From an uncultured bacterium (GTDB taxonomy: Bacteria > Bdellovibrionota_C > UBA2361 > SZUA-149 > CALKYB01): a stretch of 6,619 bases of DNA. Positions 1 through 5,769 of the stretch are shown here, in pieces (within the stretch, counting starts at the first letter, position 1; the number at the start of each line of letters is the position of its first letter). The translations under genes were made by a program, and so were the position numbers. The stretch lies in the NCBI GenBank assembly GCA_938003565.1, contig CALKYB010000033.1, positions 1-6,619 of the forward strand. Direction: 5' to 3'. The notes below the pieces were generated by a model, which worked only from the letters and a program-made list of their open reading frames with translations, was not told the origin of the DNA and made no database searches.

Positions 1-1
1 T

Positions 2-631
2 GCTAGAATTCTTGTACCAGGCCCAGTTTACCCCAAAGGTTACCTATTTGAGACCGCTAAACGCGGTATCGATATTTTTGGCTCGATCGCTCTTTTAACT
101 GCCGTCTCGCCAGTAATGCTCCTAGTTTTCATTGGAGTTAAGTTTTCATCTCAAGGTAGCGCCATCTTCCAGCAGAAGCGCCTTACAAAAAATGGCCGTT
201 GCTTTCAAATGTATAAGTTTAGAACCATGATTTCCAATGCCGAGAAAAATTCTGGGCCTGTATATGCAGCTTCAGGGGATCCAAGAGTAACCTTGTTTGG
301 AAGATTTTTACGCAAAACTAGGCTGGATGAGCTTCCCCAGCTAATTAACGTTTTGATTGGGGATATGAGTTTAATTGGCCCGCGTCCAGAACGCCCTGAA
401 ATGGCCCAGGACCTTTCAGTCAAGTTACCTTCCTTTCATAGAAGATTGGAGGTTAAAGCTGGCCTAACTGGATTTGCCCAAATAGAAGGCGGCTACGCTT
501 CAGATATTGAGAGTTATAGAAGAAAACTTGCTCTAGACCTTCTCTACATTAAGAACCGTAATTTATTGCTTGATATTCGGATAGCGCTTAAAACGGTGCT
601 TGTTATTCTTACCGGCTCTGGTGCCCGCTAA
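2..631 (+). CDS. Bacterial sugar transferase (undecaprenyl-phosphate sugar-1-phosphate transferase), 5' end missing
   Basis: The frame is open from base 2 and the stop is TAA at 629-631, giving 209 visible residues. A start at the internal ATG at 116 would remove the conserved N-terminal part, so the gene begins upstream of the window. Counting from the first visible codon, there is a KR-x2-D segment (20-24) leading into one hydrophobic membrane segment (about 25-48). Then come the FQQKR and YKFRTM motifs (about 56-76), GDPRVT-x2-GRFLRKTRLDELPQ with the catalytic Asp-Glu pair (109-110), GPRPERPE (126-133) and VKAGLTGFAQ. These are hallmarks of the WcaJ/ExoY/PglC-like family. Family members move a sugar-1-phosphate from a nucleotide sugar to undecaprenyl phosphate at the inner membrane, starting exopolysaccharide or O-antigen repeat units. 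Larger relatives carry extra N-terminal membrane helices, and whether this one does cannot be seen. The family call is secure; the sugar is unknown. Confidence 0.95.
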   Translation, partial: ARILVPGPVYPKGYLFETAKRGIDIFGSIALLTAVSPVMLLVFIGVKFSSQGSAIFQQKRLTKNGRCFQMYKFRTMISNAEKNSGPVYAASGDPRVTLFGRFLRKTRLDELPQLINVLIGDMSLIGPRPERPEMAQDLSVKLPSFHRRLEVKAGLTGFAQIEGGYASDIESYRRKLALDLLYIKNRNLLLDIRIALKTVLVILTGSGAR

Positions 632-662
632 AAAAGAACTAACACTTAAGGTTCGCGCTATC

Positions 663-701
663 CTTTGAGCACGGTATTGTTTCCATAATACCCCCTCAAA
701 G
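663..701 (+). terminator. Stem-loop after the sugar transferase gene, possible terminator without a T tract
   Basis: CTTTGAG (663-669) pairs with CTCAAAG (695-701), and inside it GGTATT (673-678) pairs with AATACC (687-692). A small internal loop (CAC against CC) separates the two stems, and the apical loop is 8 nt. It lies 31 bp past the stop codon, a usual place for a terminator or an mRNA 3'-end stabiliser. No T-run follows, so it is not a classic intrinsic terminator. Confidence 0.4.
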
Positions 702-812
702 CCTAAAATCTCAGTAATTTTGAATCAGGCGATTTCAAAGTTTCCAATACCAATTTCGTCCTACACTTATTACCTTTATTCAAAAATGTATGGCGCTACC
801 TAAAAAAGGATG

Positions 813-841
813 TTGACATAGTCTTCACTTTTTAATTTAGT
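813..841 (+). promoter_or_regulatory. Candidate sigma70-like promoter upstream of the parA-like gene
   Basis: A perfect TTGACA (813-818) is followed after a 17 bp spacer by TTTAGT (836-841), which matches four of six -10 consensus positions. It points toward the parA-like gene and would give a leader of about 340 nt. The -35 match and spacing are good and the -10 is mediocre. This is a sequence match only. Confidence 0.35.
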
Positions 842-910
842 GTTCGAAGTTCCGTCATCGAAGGAGTTTATCCCTAGATTTAAGTAATTTTTGCTAGAGC
901 TTTTCTTTAA

Positions 911-941
911 AGTTCTTAAGCGCTTTCTTTTCTTAAGGACT
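911..941 (+). other. Hairpin in the putative parA leader
   Basis: AGTTCTTAAG (911-920) pairs with CTTAAGGACT (932-941) through ten consecutive pairs, one of them G-U, around an 11 nt pyrimidine-rich loop. No T tract follows, so it does not look like a terminator. If the promoter at 813-841 is real, this hairpin lies in the 5' leader. A role is not established. Confidence 0.35.
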
Positions 942-1189
942 GCTTTGAGACCGTTGTGGTTTCAATTTTGCTTCGTTGACGCTCGTTTACTTTAGTTTTT
1001 GAGGTTCATAATCGTAGCCTTAGTTTGAAAACCGGCAACAAGCAGTGGCTGGTAATAGGCGATTGTACCTCATAGTTGTTTTTCACCATGGCGAATTGCT
1101 TGAAGAAGCTATGTCCCAAAAAGTTACCACGGGTGGGGGATTTTAAAGTGCGGATTGGTTGGTAGGTAATATTTAAGGGCTAGGTATCC

Positions 1190-2203
1190 ATGGCAGTAAT
1201 CAGCTTTGCCTCTCTAAAGGGAGGAGTGGGCAAAACTTCTCTCTCGATCAATATCGCTCACGCTTTCGCTAAAATGGGTAACAGGGTCTTATTGATCGAC
1301 TCCGATCCATCAGCGCATGCGAGTCGTTTTTTTAAAGAACCGGCAATAGACAAAGCAATTGCAGACTCGACTCTAGCGAGACTATTTTTGAGTATGCGAA
1401 CTCGAGTCAAAGGAGAGCAAAACTTAGATTTACTAGAAGCCGCGGAAGACCTAGGCGTACCACTGCTCTATGACGTAAGGGATAACCTCTCAATTCTTCC
1501 GGGGAGTGATCAATTAAGTCATTTTTTTTGGGGACCAGGAGCAACAATATTCAAGAAACTTTTCCCAATTTTAATCGAAGATCTTCACAGCATGTTTGAT
1601 TTGATTGTCTTCGATACTTGTCCAGATTTTAATATCATAACAAAAAATATTATTTCTTGTTCTGATGCTGTGGTAGTCCCTATTGACTCTAGTGAAATGA
1701 GTATAGCTTCTCTAGAGGCTATCTTTGAGGCTTCCAAGGAAATTAAAGGTCCTAAGTGGTCAATTGTTAGAACTATGATCTATAAGCAAGCGGCTCGAGT
1801 TCACCGCCTAACAGCGGACCGCATTGCGAATAGCAAAAATTTAGATATGAAGGGAATGGGAGCTGACAACCCTGAGAGCTTCGTGGAGCATGTTCGTGAA
1901 ATAGAAAGAAACCTAAGCTCCAACAGCTCCAAAGACGAACTCCCAAGACCCTTTGAAGAACTAGCTGCAGAAGAAGACCTCGATGAACGAGATATATTTC
2001 TTGTTAATGCTGCGGTCCACAGAACTGAACAACAAAATAGACTTTCATTTGTGGCCAAAACAGCTTTCGATAGTAAAGATACTAAAAAGTTAGCAGCTGA
2101 ATATTTAGCAGTAGCACAAGAGCTAGAAATTCTACTTAGCGTCGACGATGCTCCTATGGAAATGGATACGGAAGCTTTTATTCCGGGCGCATCAATTTCC
2201 TAA
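1190..2203 (+). CDS. Orphan ParA/MinD-family P-loop ATPase
   Basis: The 337-residue product starts with a deviant Walker A motif, KGGVGKTS (residues 10-17, signature Lys10 and P-loop Lys15). It continues with the Walker A' strand VLLIDSDPS (33-41) and Walker B LIVFDTCP (138-145, Asp142). Later come the SDAVVVPIDSSEMS segment and a C-terminal VAKTAFDSKDTKKLAAEYLAVAQELE-like helix typical of ParA. Family members form ATP-bound dimers on DNA or membrane and position plasmids, chromosomes or protein complexes. This one is longer than the usual 250-280 residues because a highly charged, Glu-rich stretch (about 205-265) is inserted before the last domain element. It has no N-terminal helix-turn-helix extension and no C-terminal tyrosine cluster, so it is not a BY-kinase. 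No parB-like gene follows. The ATG at 1190 puts the P-loop at the usual distance; upstream, TAAGGG (1174-1179) is only a weak ribosome-binding site. The cargo is unknown. Confidence 0.92.
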   Translation: MAVISFASLKGGVGKTSLSINIAHAFAKMGNRVLLIDSDPSAHASRFFKEPAIDKAIADSTLARLFLSMRTRVKGEQNLDLLEAAEDLGVPLLYDVRDNLSILPGSDQLSHFFWGPGATIFKKLFPILIEDLHSMFDLIVFDTCPDFNIITKNIISCSDAVVVPIDSSEMSIASLEAIFEASKEIKGPKWSIVRTMIYKQAARVHRLTADRIANSKNLDMKGMGADNPESFVEHVREIERNLSSNSSKDELPRPFEELAAEEDLDERDIFLVNAAVHRTEQQNRLSFVAKTAFDSKDTKKLAAEYLAVAQELEILLSVDDAPMEMDTEAFIPGASIS

Positions 2204-2287
2204 CTCATCTTCTATTCTCCCCGCTGCCTTCGACCAGTGAGTAACAGCAGCGAGTCTGTCTTAATTTCACCTTCTTTTGAACACGTC

Positions 2288-2353
2288 GAGTGATTCAGAC
2301 TGAAAACCTCTCTTCATCCCAAAAATCATCAAGGTTTTCAGTCCGAATCACTC
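2288..2353 (+). repeat. Stem-loop repeat R1 (divergent member of the R1/R2/R3 family)
   Basis: The arms 2288-2309 and 2332-2353 are complementary over 22 bp with one A.C mismatch (2297/2344), around a 22 nt loop. The loop and inner stem, AAAACCTCTCTTC followed by CCCAAAAATCAT, resemble R3 in the same strand (TAAACCCCTCTCTTC, then CCCAAAGTCAT). The flanking arms are unrelated to those of R2 and R3 but still pair. No T-run follows, so it is not a standard terminator. The inverted repeat itself is certain; family membership is likely but rests on about 20 aligned loop bases. Confidence 0.75.
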
Positions 2354-2441
2354 TAGGTTCGTTTAAGGGGACTGCGTCCAAAGTCTAAGAATACAGTCAA
2401 GAAGCAGAGGTAAAAATGCAAATTAGAAAAAGATTAGAGTA

Positions 2442-2496
2442 AATAGAGCTAAACAACTCGATGACTTTGGGTGGAAGAGAGGGGTTTAGCTCTATT
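2442..2496 (-). repeat. Stem-loop repeat R2, inverted relative to R3
   Basis: The arms AATAGAGCTAAAC (2442-2454) and GTTTAGCTCTATT (2484-2496) are a perfect 13 bp inverted repeat around a 29 nt loop. Read on the minus strand, the 55 nt unit aligns without gaps to R3 at 4125-4179. A 44 nt core (2447-2490 here, 4131-4174 there) differs at only two positions. Outside that core the outer arms differ but remain complementary. It sits in the asnS upstream region, about 185 bp before the start codon. I do not recognise it as a named element. Confidence 0.9.
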
Positions 2497-2498
2497 GA

Positions 2499-2506
2499 TT
2501 CGGCGA
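2499..2506 (-). repeat. TTCGGCGA octamer associated with repeat R2
   Basis: TTCGGCGA lies 8 nt beyond the 44 nt R2 core. Its reverse complement TCGCCGAA (4115-4122) lies exactly 8 nt beyond the R3 core on the equivalent side. The 8 intervening bases differ between the copies. The matched spacing suggests the repeat unit extends to this octamer, giving about 60 bp in all. R1 does not show it. Confidence 0.5.
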
Positions 2507-2615
2507 AGGTCATTTAAACTAAAGCTAGGGAATATTTTCAGGATAGCTTATAGCCAAATCCTTCCAAGCCATGTCATATTTAATAATAAATCTAGCAATG
2601 ACTAAAAACGGTCCA

Positions 2616-2648
2616 ACTAATTAGCCCACTTCTGGGCTACTAAATTAG
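2616..2648 (+). promoter_or_regulatory. Bulged hairpin in the asnS leader
   Basis: TAGCCCA (2622-2628) pairs with TGGGCTA (2633-2639) around a CTTC tetraloop. Directly outside, CTAATT (2616-2621) pairs with AATTAG (2643-2648), leaving a 3 nt bulge (2640-2642). That makes 13 base pairs ending 33 nt before the asnS ATG. No T tract follows on the plus strand. It could be a leader structure affecting translation or mRNA stability, or the end of an upstream transcript. It does not resemble a T-box. Confidence 0.5.
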
Positions 2649-2671
2649 GCTGCAAACATATAGAAAAAACC

Positions 2672-2675
2672 GAGG
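2672..2675 (+). promoter_or_regulatory. Ribosome-binding site that decides the asnS start
   Basis: GAGG (2672-2675) stands 6 nt before the ATG at 2682 but only 3 nt before the in-frame TTG at 2679. The spacing and the better codon favour ATG at 2682 as the start. Confidence 0.6.
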
Positions 2676-2681
2676 CTCTTG

Positions 2682-4088
2682 ATGGACACAAAAGGTAACT
2701 CAAACTGCAGAATTTCAGAGCTTCAAGACGAAAGTAAAATCGGCACTAAGGTTAGCCTCTCTGGATGGGTAAGAACCCGTAGAGACTCCAAAGAGGTTTC
2801 ATTCTTAGTGGTCAACGATGGAAGTGATGTTCAGGGATTGCAGGTAGTCATCGACTCGGATATCGAGGGGTTCGCCGAAGCAAGTTCTCACTGTAAAAAC
2901 GGAGCGGCAGTTTGTATTACTGGAACTCTAGTCGAATCTCCCGGAAAGGGTCAAAAAGTTGAGCTACAGGCGGAAAGTTTCGAGTTAGTAGGCGGGTGCA
3001 TCGCCGAAGACTACCCGCTCCAGAAGAAACGTCACACAAATGAATTTCTTCGCACAATTCCGCATCTTCGTCCACGAACCAATACCTTTGGAGCTGCTTT
3101 TCGTATTAGAAGTGAAGCATCCTTTGCAATTCATTCCTTCTTTAACCAGGAAGGATTTAGCTACATTCACACACCAATCATTACTACCTCAGATTGTGAA
3201 GGTGCTGGTAAAATGTTTCAAGTTACAACCCTCAACCAAGATAACATTCCTAAGTTGGACAGCAAAAAAGTCGACTACAGTAAAGATTTCTTTGGCCAGG
3301 AGGCTCATCTTACTGTCTCGGGACAACTCGAAGCTGAAATGTTCGCCTGTTCTCTAAAAAAGGCTTACACATTTGGCCCAGTCTTTCGAGCTGAAAATTC
3401 AAACACTCCAAGACATCTAGCCGAGTTCTGGATGGTAGAACCCGAAATGGCTTTTTGCGATCTAGCTGGCAACATGGAAGTTGCTGAGCGATTTATTAAA
3501 TTCACTATTGGGCATGTTTTAGAGAAATGCCAATCAGACATGGCTTTCTTTAACCAATGGGTTGAAAAAGGGATAGTTGATTCACTAGAATCTGTGGTGA
3601 CTGCTGACTTTGCAAGGATAACTTACGACGAAGCTATAAAGGTGCTGGAAAAATCCAAACAAAAATTTGAATTCCCAGTTGCCTGGGGCAATGACCTCCA
3701 AACAGAACACGAAAGGTACCTTACGGAAGAACATATTAAAGGACCTGTGTTCGTTACAAACTACCCTACGGAGATAAAAGCCTTTTATATGTACCTCGAT
3801 GAAGGTGAGAAAACTGTATCAGCAATGGACCTTCTAGTGCCTAGGCTGGGGGAGATCATTGGTGGCTCTATGAGAGAGCACAGAGAAGACATTCTTCTAA
3901 AACAACTTGATAAATTCAATGTTCCTCGAGAACATATCGAGTGGTATCTCGACCTAAGAAAGTATGGGACCAACCCGCATTCTGGGTTTGGGCTTGGATT
4001 CGAAAGACTAGTTATGTACCTTACTGGTTTGAAAAACATTCGGGATGTCATTCCTTGTCCACGAACTCCCGGGAACGCTAGTATTTAA
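2682..4088 (+). CDS. asnS: Asparaginyl-tRNA synthetase (class II)
   Basis: The enzyme charges tRNA(Asn) with asparagine using ATP, in the cytoplasm. The 468-residue product is close to the 466 residues of the E. coli enzyme and looks complete. An N-terminal OB-fold anticodon-binding domain (about 1-110, with SGWVRTRRDSKEVSF and NDGS) precedes the class II catalytic core. Motif 1 lies near 145-168. Motif 2 is FGPVFRAENSNTPRHLAEFW from residue 231, with Arg236 as the ATP-contacting arginine. Motif 3 is GFGLGFERL from about 435. The GQEAHLTVSGQLEAE segment and the C-terminal RDVIPCPRTPGNAS are typical of AsnRS; AspRS is larger and carries a GAD insertion that is absent here. An in-frame TTG at 2679 would add one residue, but the ATG fits the ribosome-binding site better. 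The gene stands alone, between inverted repeats R2 and R3, and ends before a strong terminator. No T-box leader is apparent. Confidence 0.98.
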   Translation: MDTKGNSNCRISELQDESKIGTKVSLSGWVRTRRDSKEVSFLVVNDGSDVQGLQVVIDSDIEGFAEASSHCKNGAAVCITGTLVESPGKGQKVELQAESFELVGGCIAEDYPLQKKRHTNEFLRTIPHLRPRTNTFGAAFRIRSEASFAIHSFFNQEGFSYIHTPIITTSDCEGAGKMFQVTTLNQDNIPKLDSKKVDYSKDFFGQEAHLTVSGQLEAEMFACSLKKAYTFGPVFRAENSNTPRHLAEFWMVEPEMAFCDLAGNMEVAERFIKFTIGHVLEKCQSDMAFFNQWVEKGIVDSLESVVTADFARITYDEAIKVLEKSKQKFEFPVAWGNDLQTEHERYLTEEHIKGPVFVTNYPTEIKAFYMYLDEGEKTVSAMDLLVPRLGEIIGGSMREHREDILLKQLDKFNVPREHIEWYLDLRKYGTNPHSGFGLGFERLVMYLTGLKNIRDVIPCPRTPGNASI

Positions 4089-4114
4089 ACAAATGGGTTG
4101 AGATCAAGCTCAAC

Positions 4115-4122
4115 TCGCCGAA
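4115..4122 (+). repeat. TCGCCGAA octamer associated with repeat R3
   Basis: This is the reverse complement of the octamer beside R2 (2499-2506) and sits the same 8 nt from the 44 nt repeat core (4131-4174). It is treated as the outer part of the repeat unit. Confidence 0.5.
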
Positions 4123-4124
4123 GG

Positions 4125-4179
4125 AAATTGGCTAAACCCCTCTCTTCCACCCAAAGTCATTGAGTGGTTTAGCTAATTT
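4125..4179 (+). repeat. Stem-loop repeat R3, inverted partner of R2
   Basis: Arms 4125-4138 and 4166-4179 pair over 14 bp, including one G-U (4130/4174), around a 27 nt loop containing CTCTCTTCCACCCAAAGTCA. The 55 nt unit aligns end to end with R2 read on the minus strand. Relative to R2, stem positions 3, 4 and 5 and their partners 53, 52 and 51 have all changed together (T-A to A-T, A-T to T-A, G-C to T-A). Position 6 has changed from A-T to G-T, which still allows a wobble pair. It lies 36 bp after the asnS stop and before the terminator, so it is probably transcribed with asnS. Confidence 0.9.
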
Positions 4180-4215
4180 ACTTCTATGCATCTTTAATTT
4201 TAGTAGGCTTTTGGC

Positions 4216-4247
4216 AAAAAAAAGCCCTCACAAAGGAGGGCTTTTTT
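4216..4247. terminator. Bidirectional intrinsic terminator between asnS and the PEP-CTERM gene
   Basis: GCCCTC (4224-4229) and GAGGGC (4236-4241) form a GC-rich 6 bp stem around the loop ACAAAG. Eight A residues precede it (4216-4223) and six T residues follow it (4242-4247). The stem can extend by A-T pairs, and the T tract is present on both strands. It therefore should stop asnS from the left and the minus-strand gene from the right. Confidence 0.93.
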
Positions 4248-4269
4248 GTTTAGAACTTGCTAGCTCTAT

Positions 4270-5163
4270 TTAGCTTCTCTGACCTCTTGCTCTCGCAGCG
4301 ACGCCAAACAAACCTAAAAGAAGTAAAACGCAAGTCGAAGGTTCAGGAACCTCAGCAGAAGCATCCATGGAAGCTTCTACACTATCAAAGTCTTCACGCA
4401 CAACACTCGGGTCCACTACTTCAGTAAAATCATCTGCTAAAGTCTCGACTGGATCTGACTCAAGAGCAATCTCCCTCATCACAAAGACCATATCGTTGAA
4501 GTCAAAGTCACCTGCTCTGGGAACAAAAGGAATGGTATTTCCGGTAGCTAGAAGATCTTCAACAAAAACCAGAATATCACCGACCTGCAAATCAAAAGCC
4601 AGACTAGCTCCAAATAAATCAGCATTCTCTAGGTTAACCGTTCCTGCTGTTTCAACTTTCGCTCCGAGTATATGGGCAGATTGATCCTCATTGTCCGCAT
4701 CAATAGCGCTAAGAACCGTTTGTGGAGTTCGCACAGCTAAGACGATCTCATCATCACCTTCAAATTCTACTGAAGCTGAATCCCCCGCCTGCGCTGGACC
4801 ACCGTCCAAGATACTGACGAAATCACCACTTTGATCTAAATATCCAAAAGAATCTGTATAGTTTGGGTTTTGACCACAAAATCCGCAAACTTCTGATAAA
4901 AGCGTTGTTTCGATAGTTGATCTTCCACCTGCCGGAAGGAAAGGACTAATTTGAAATAAGTCTCCGCTAGTAAAGCCATCGAATTCAGATAGGATATCAA
5001 AACCCATCCCATCAAAACTTCGGGCATCTATCTGCGCAGAAAAAGCGACATTCTCTCGAACAACCATGGCTTCATTCAAACCGATTGAATGTCCAAAAAC
5101 TGGGAACAGAACTGTTAATAGTCCAAGTCCAAGGCTTCGTTTAGCAATTTTATAATTCAACAT
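4270..5163 (-). CDS. PEP-CTERM sorting domain protein with a DUF4114-like region
   Basis: This 297-residue secreted protein starts with a signal peptide: Lys and Arg at residues 5-9, a hydrophobic core at about 11-23, and a likely cleavage near 26-28. It ends with a PEP-CTERM tail: VPEP at 272-275, a hydrophobic helix at about 278-290, then Arg-rich ARARGQR. Such tails are recognised by exosortases, which process proteins at the inner membrane for surface or exopolysaccharide attachment. The middle is acidic and beta-rich. VFVEDL (199-204) followed by GDFDFNDMVFVM (218-229) matches the Asp-rich signature of DUF4114 domains, so calcium binding is plausible but not shown. There is a CxxC (93-96). 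A very acidic linker (232-271) precedes the tail. The ATG at 5163 follows GGAG (plus-strand 5175-5178) at a long 11 nt spacing; the next upstream ATG is followed at once by a stop. The specific role is unknown. It is transcribed alone, toward asnS. Confidence 0.88.
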   Translation of the reverse strand: MLNYKIAKRSLGLGLLTVLFPVFGHSIGLNEAMVVRENVAFSAQIDARSFDGMGFDILSEFDGFTSGDLFQISPFLPAGGRSTIETTLLSEVCGFCGQNPNYTDSFGYLDQSGDFVSILDGGPAQAGDSASVEFEGDDEIVLAVRTPQTVLSAIDADNEDQSAHILGAKVETAGTVNLENADLFGASLAFDLQVGDILVFVEDLLATGNTIPFVPRAGDFDFNDMVFVMREIALESDPVETLADDFTEVVDPSVVREDFDSVEASMDASAEVPEPSTCVLLLLGLFGVAARARGQRS

Positions 5164-5769
5164 AAGTCACATCGCTCCATACAATTTTAACTTCTCAGGG
5201 CGCAGAAGTTCTAACAAGCACCCCGGTAATAAAACCGGAAATCAACATCCGGCACAGCAAAAACTAAGCGCTGACTCGTAGGTAAAACTACAGCCAAACA
5301 ATAATCAGCGTTACTACCCATTTAGGACTTCTAAACTGAAAAAAGGATTCAAAATCTATTAGCTTAAAAACAAACCAAAAGAGCCGAATTATTCACAGGC
5401 TGCAGAAGTCTTTGGGAAGTTAATCACACCCCGTTTTTGAAGTCCAATACTAAGCAACGCCGCTAGCTCTAGGGGTTTTTTGATATGCAAAACTTGCCCC
5501 GCAATGATCAAAGCTATAAATTCACTAAAAAACTTTCAACATTTTCACAGGCAAAGATTGATTTTAAACAGACATTTTATTGGTGTTTAATAACTCTTCA
5601 AGCTAAACTCTGTGGTCCACCATAATTCTGCACAATTTTTGGTCTGAGCTTCGTCAATAAACTCACTTCGTCTGGCGCTTACTCGCTTTTTAACTAATGC
5701 TACTTTTTCGCTTGCTCCAGCATCAAAACCTTAAGCAGCTCAAACAATTTTTCACATTCTAAGTTTTAA
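5164..5769. other. Divergent intergenic region between the PEP-CTERM gene and the symporter gene
   Basis: About 600 bp with no supported gene. Short inverted repeats lie near the PEP-CTERM start: AACTTCT (5189-5195) with AGAAGTT (5204-5210), and CCGGT (5223-5227) with ACCGG (5234-5238). A longer one pairs 5267-5274 with 5305-5312 and encloses a nested GTAG/CTAC hairpin. All would lie in the minus-strand leader or promoter area. The rest, 5313-5769, is AT-rich. It contains AGGGGTTTTTTG around 5471-5482, which lacks a good upstream arm to be a terminator. Promoters for both divergent genes should be here, but no -35/-10 pair is convincing. I found no sigma54-type GG-N10-GC site of the kind reported for some PEP-CTERM genes. 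Confidence 0.6.

Larger units (their letters stand above)
632..1189. other. Non-coding stretch between the sugar transferase and parA-like genes
   Basis: This 558 bp stretch has no convincing coding frame on either strand. It is T-rich on the plus strand, especially from 880 to 1000. It holds a two-part stem-loop just after the sugar transferase (663-701), a TTGACA promoter candidate (813-841) and a 10 bp hairpin (911-941), each listed separately. A short frame from the ATG at 1088 (about 24 codons) has no supporting feature. The length could mean a long parA leader, an unrecognised small RNA, or decayed sequence. Confidence 0.6.
2204..2681. other. Non-coding stretch between the parA-like gene and asnS, with stem-loop repeats
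   Basis: This stretch of nearly 480 bp contains no supported gene. In order it holds repeat R1 (2288-2353), repeat R2 (2442-2496) with its associated octamer (2499-2506), an AT-rich part around 2507-2615, and a strong bulged hairpin (2616-2648) just before the asnS ribosome-binding site. No T-tract terminator was found for the parA-like gene; R1, 84 bp after its stop, could block or stabilise the transcript end. The asnS promoter presumably lies here, but no convincing -35/-10 pair stands out. Confidence 0.7.
4089..4269. other. Convergent intergenic region after asnS
   Basis: The asnS gene and the PEP-CTERM gene converge here. The first element after the asnS stop is a short hairpin: GGGTTGAG (4095-4102) pairs with CTCAACTC (4109-4116), one G-U, loop ATCAAG, and no T tract. 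The octamer TCGCCGAA (4115-4122), repeat R3 (4125-4179) and the bidirectional terminator (4216-4247) follow. There is no coding potential. Confidence 0.7.

Noticed and set aside
960..1000. Weak similarity between CTTCGTTGACGCT near 970 and CTTCGTCTGGCGCT near 5667
   Set aside because: The match is short, needs gaps and has no associated structure, so chance is the simpler explanation.
1088..1162. Short frame of about 24 codons just upstream of the parA-like gene
   Set aside because: It has no ribosome-binding site of note and no recognisable product; short frames of this length are common by chance.
2442..2496. Integron attC site, suggested by GTTTAGC and GCTAAAC arms
   Set aside because: The arms do not fit the attC core consensus (GTTRRRY and RYYYAAC), the unit has no L boxes, and it flanks a housekeeping gene with no cassette array or integrase in view.
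2616..2681. T-box leader for asnS
   Set aside because: No T-box sequence, specifier loop or terminator/antiterminator pair is visible, and the leader hairpin is not followed by a T-run.
4836..5027. Other-frame open reading frames overlapping asnS, the PEP-CTERM gene and the parA-like gene
   Set aside because: They lie fully inside well-supported genes, show no family motifs and have atypical composition, so they are shadow frames.
5440..5482. Terminator suggested by AGGGGTTTTTTG with an upstream CCCC
   Set aside because: Only four bases pair reliably and the loop would be over 30 nt, so no stable hairpin precedes the T-run.
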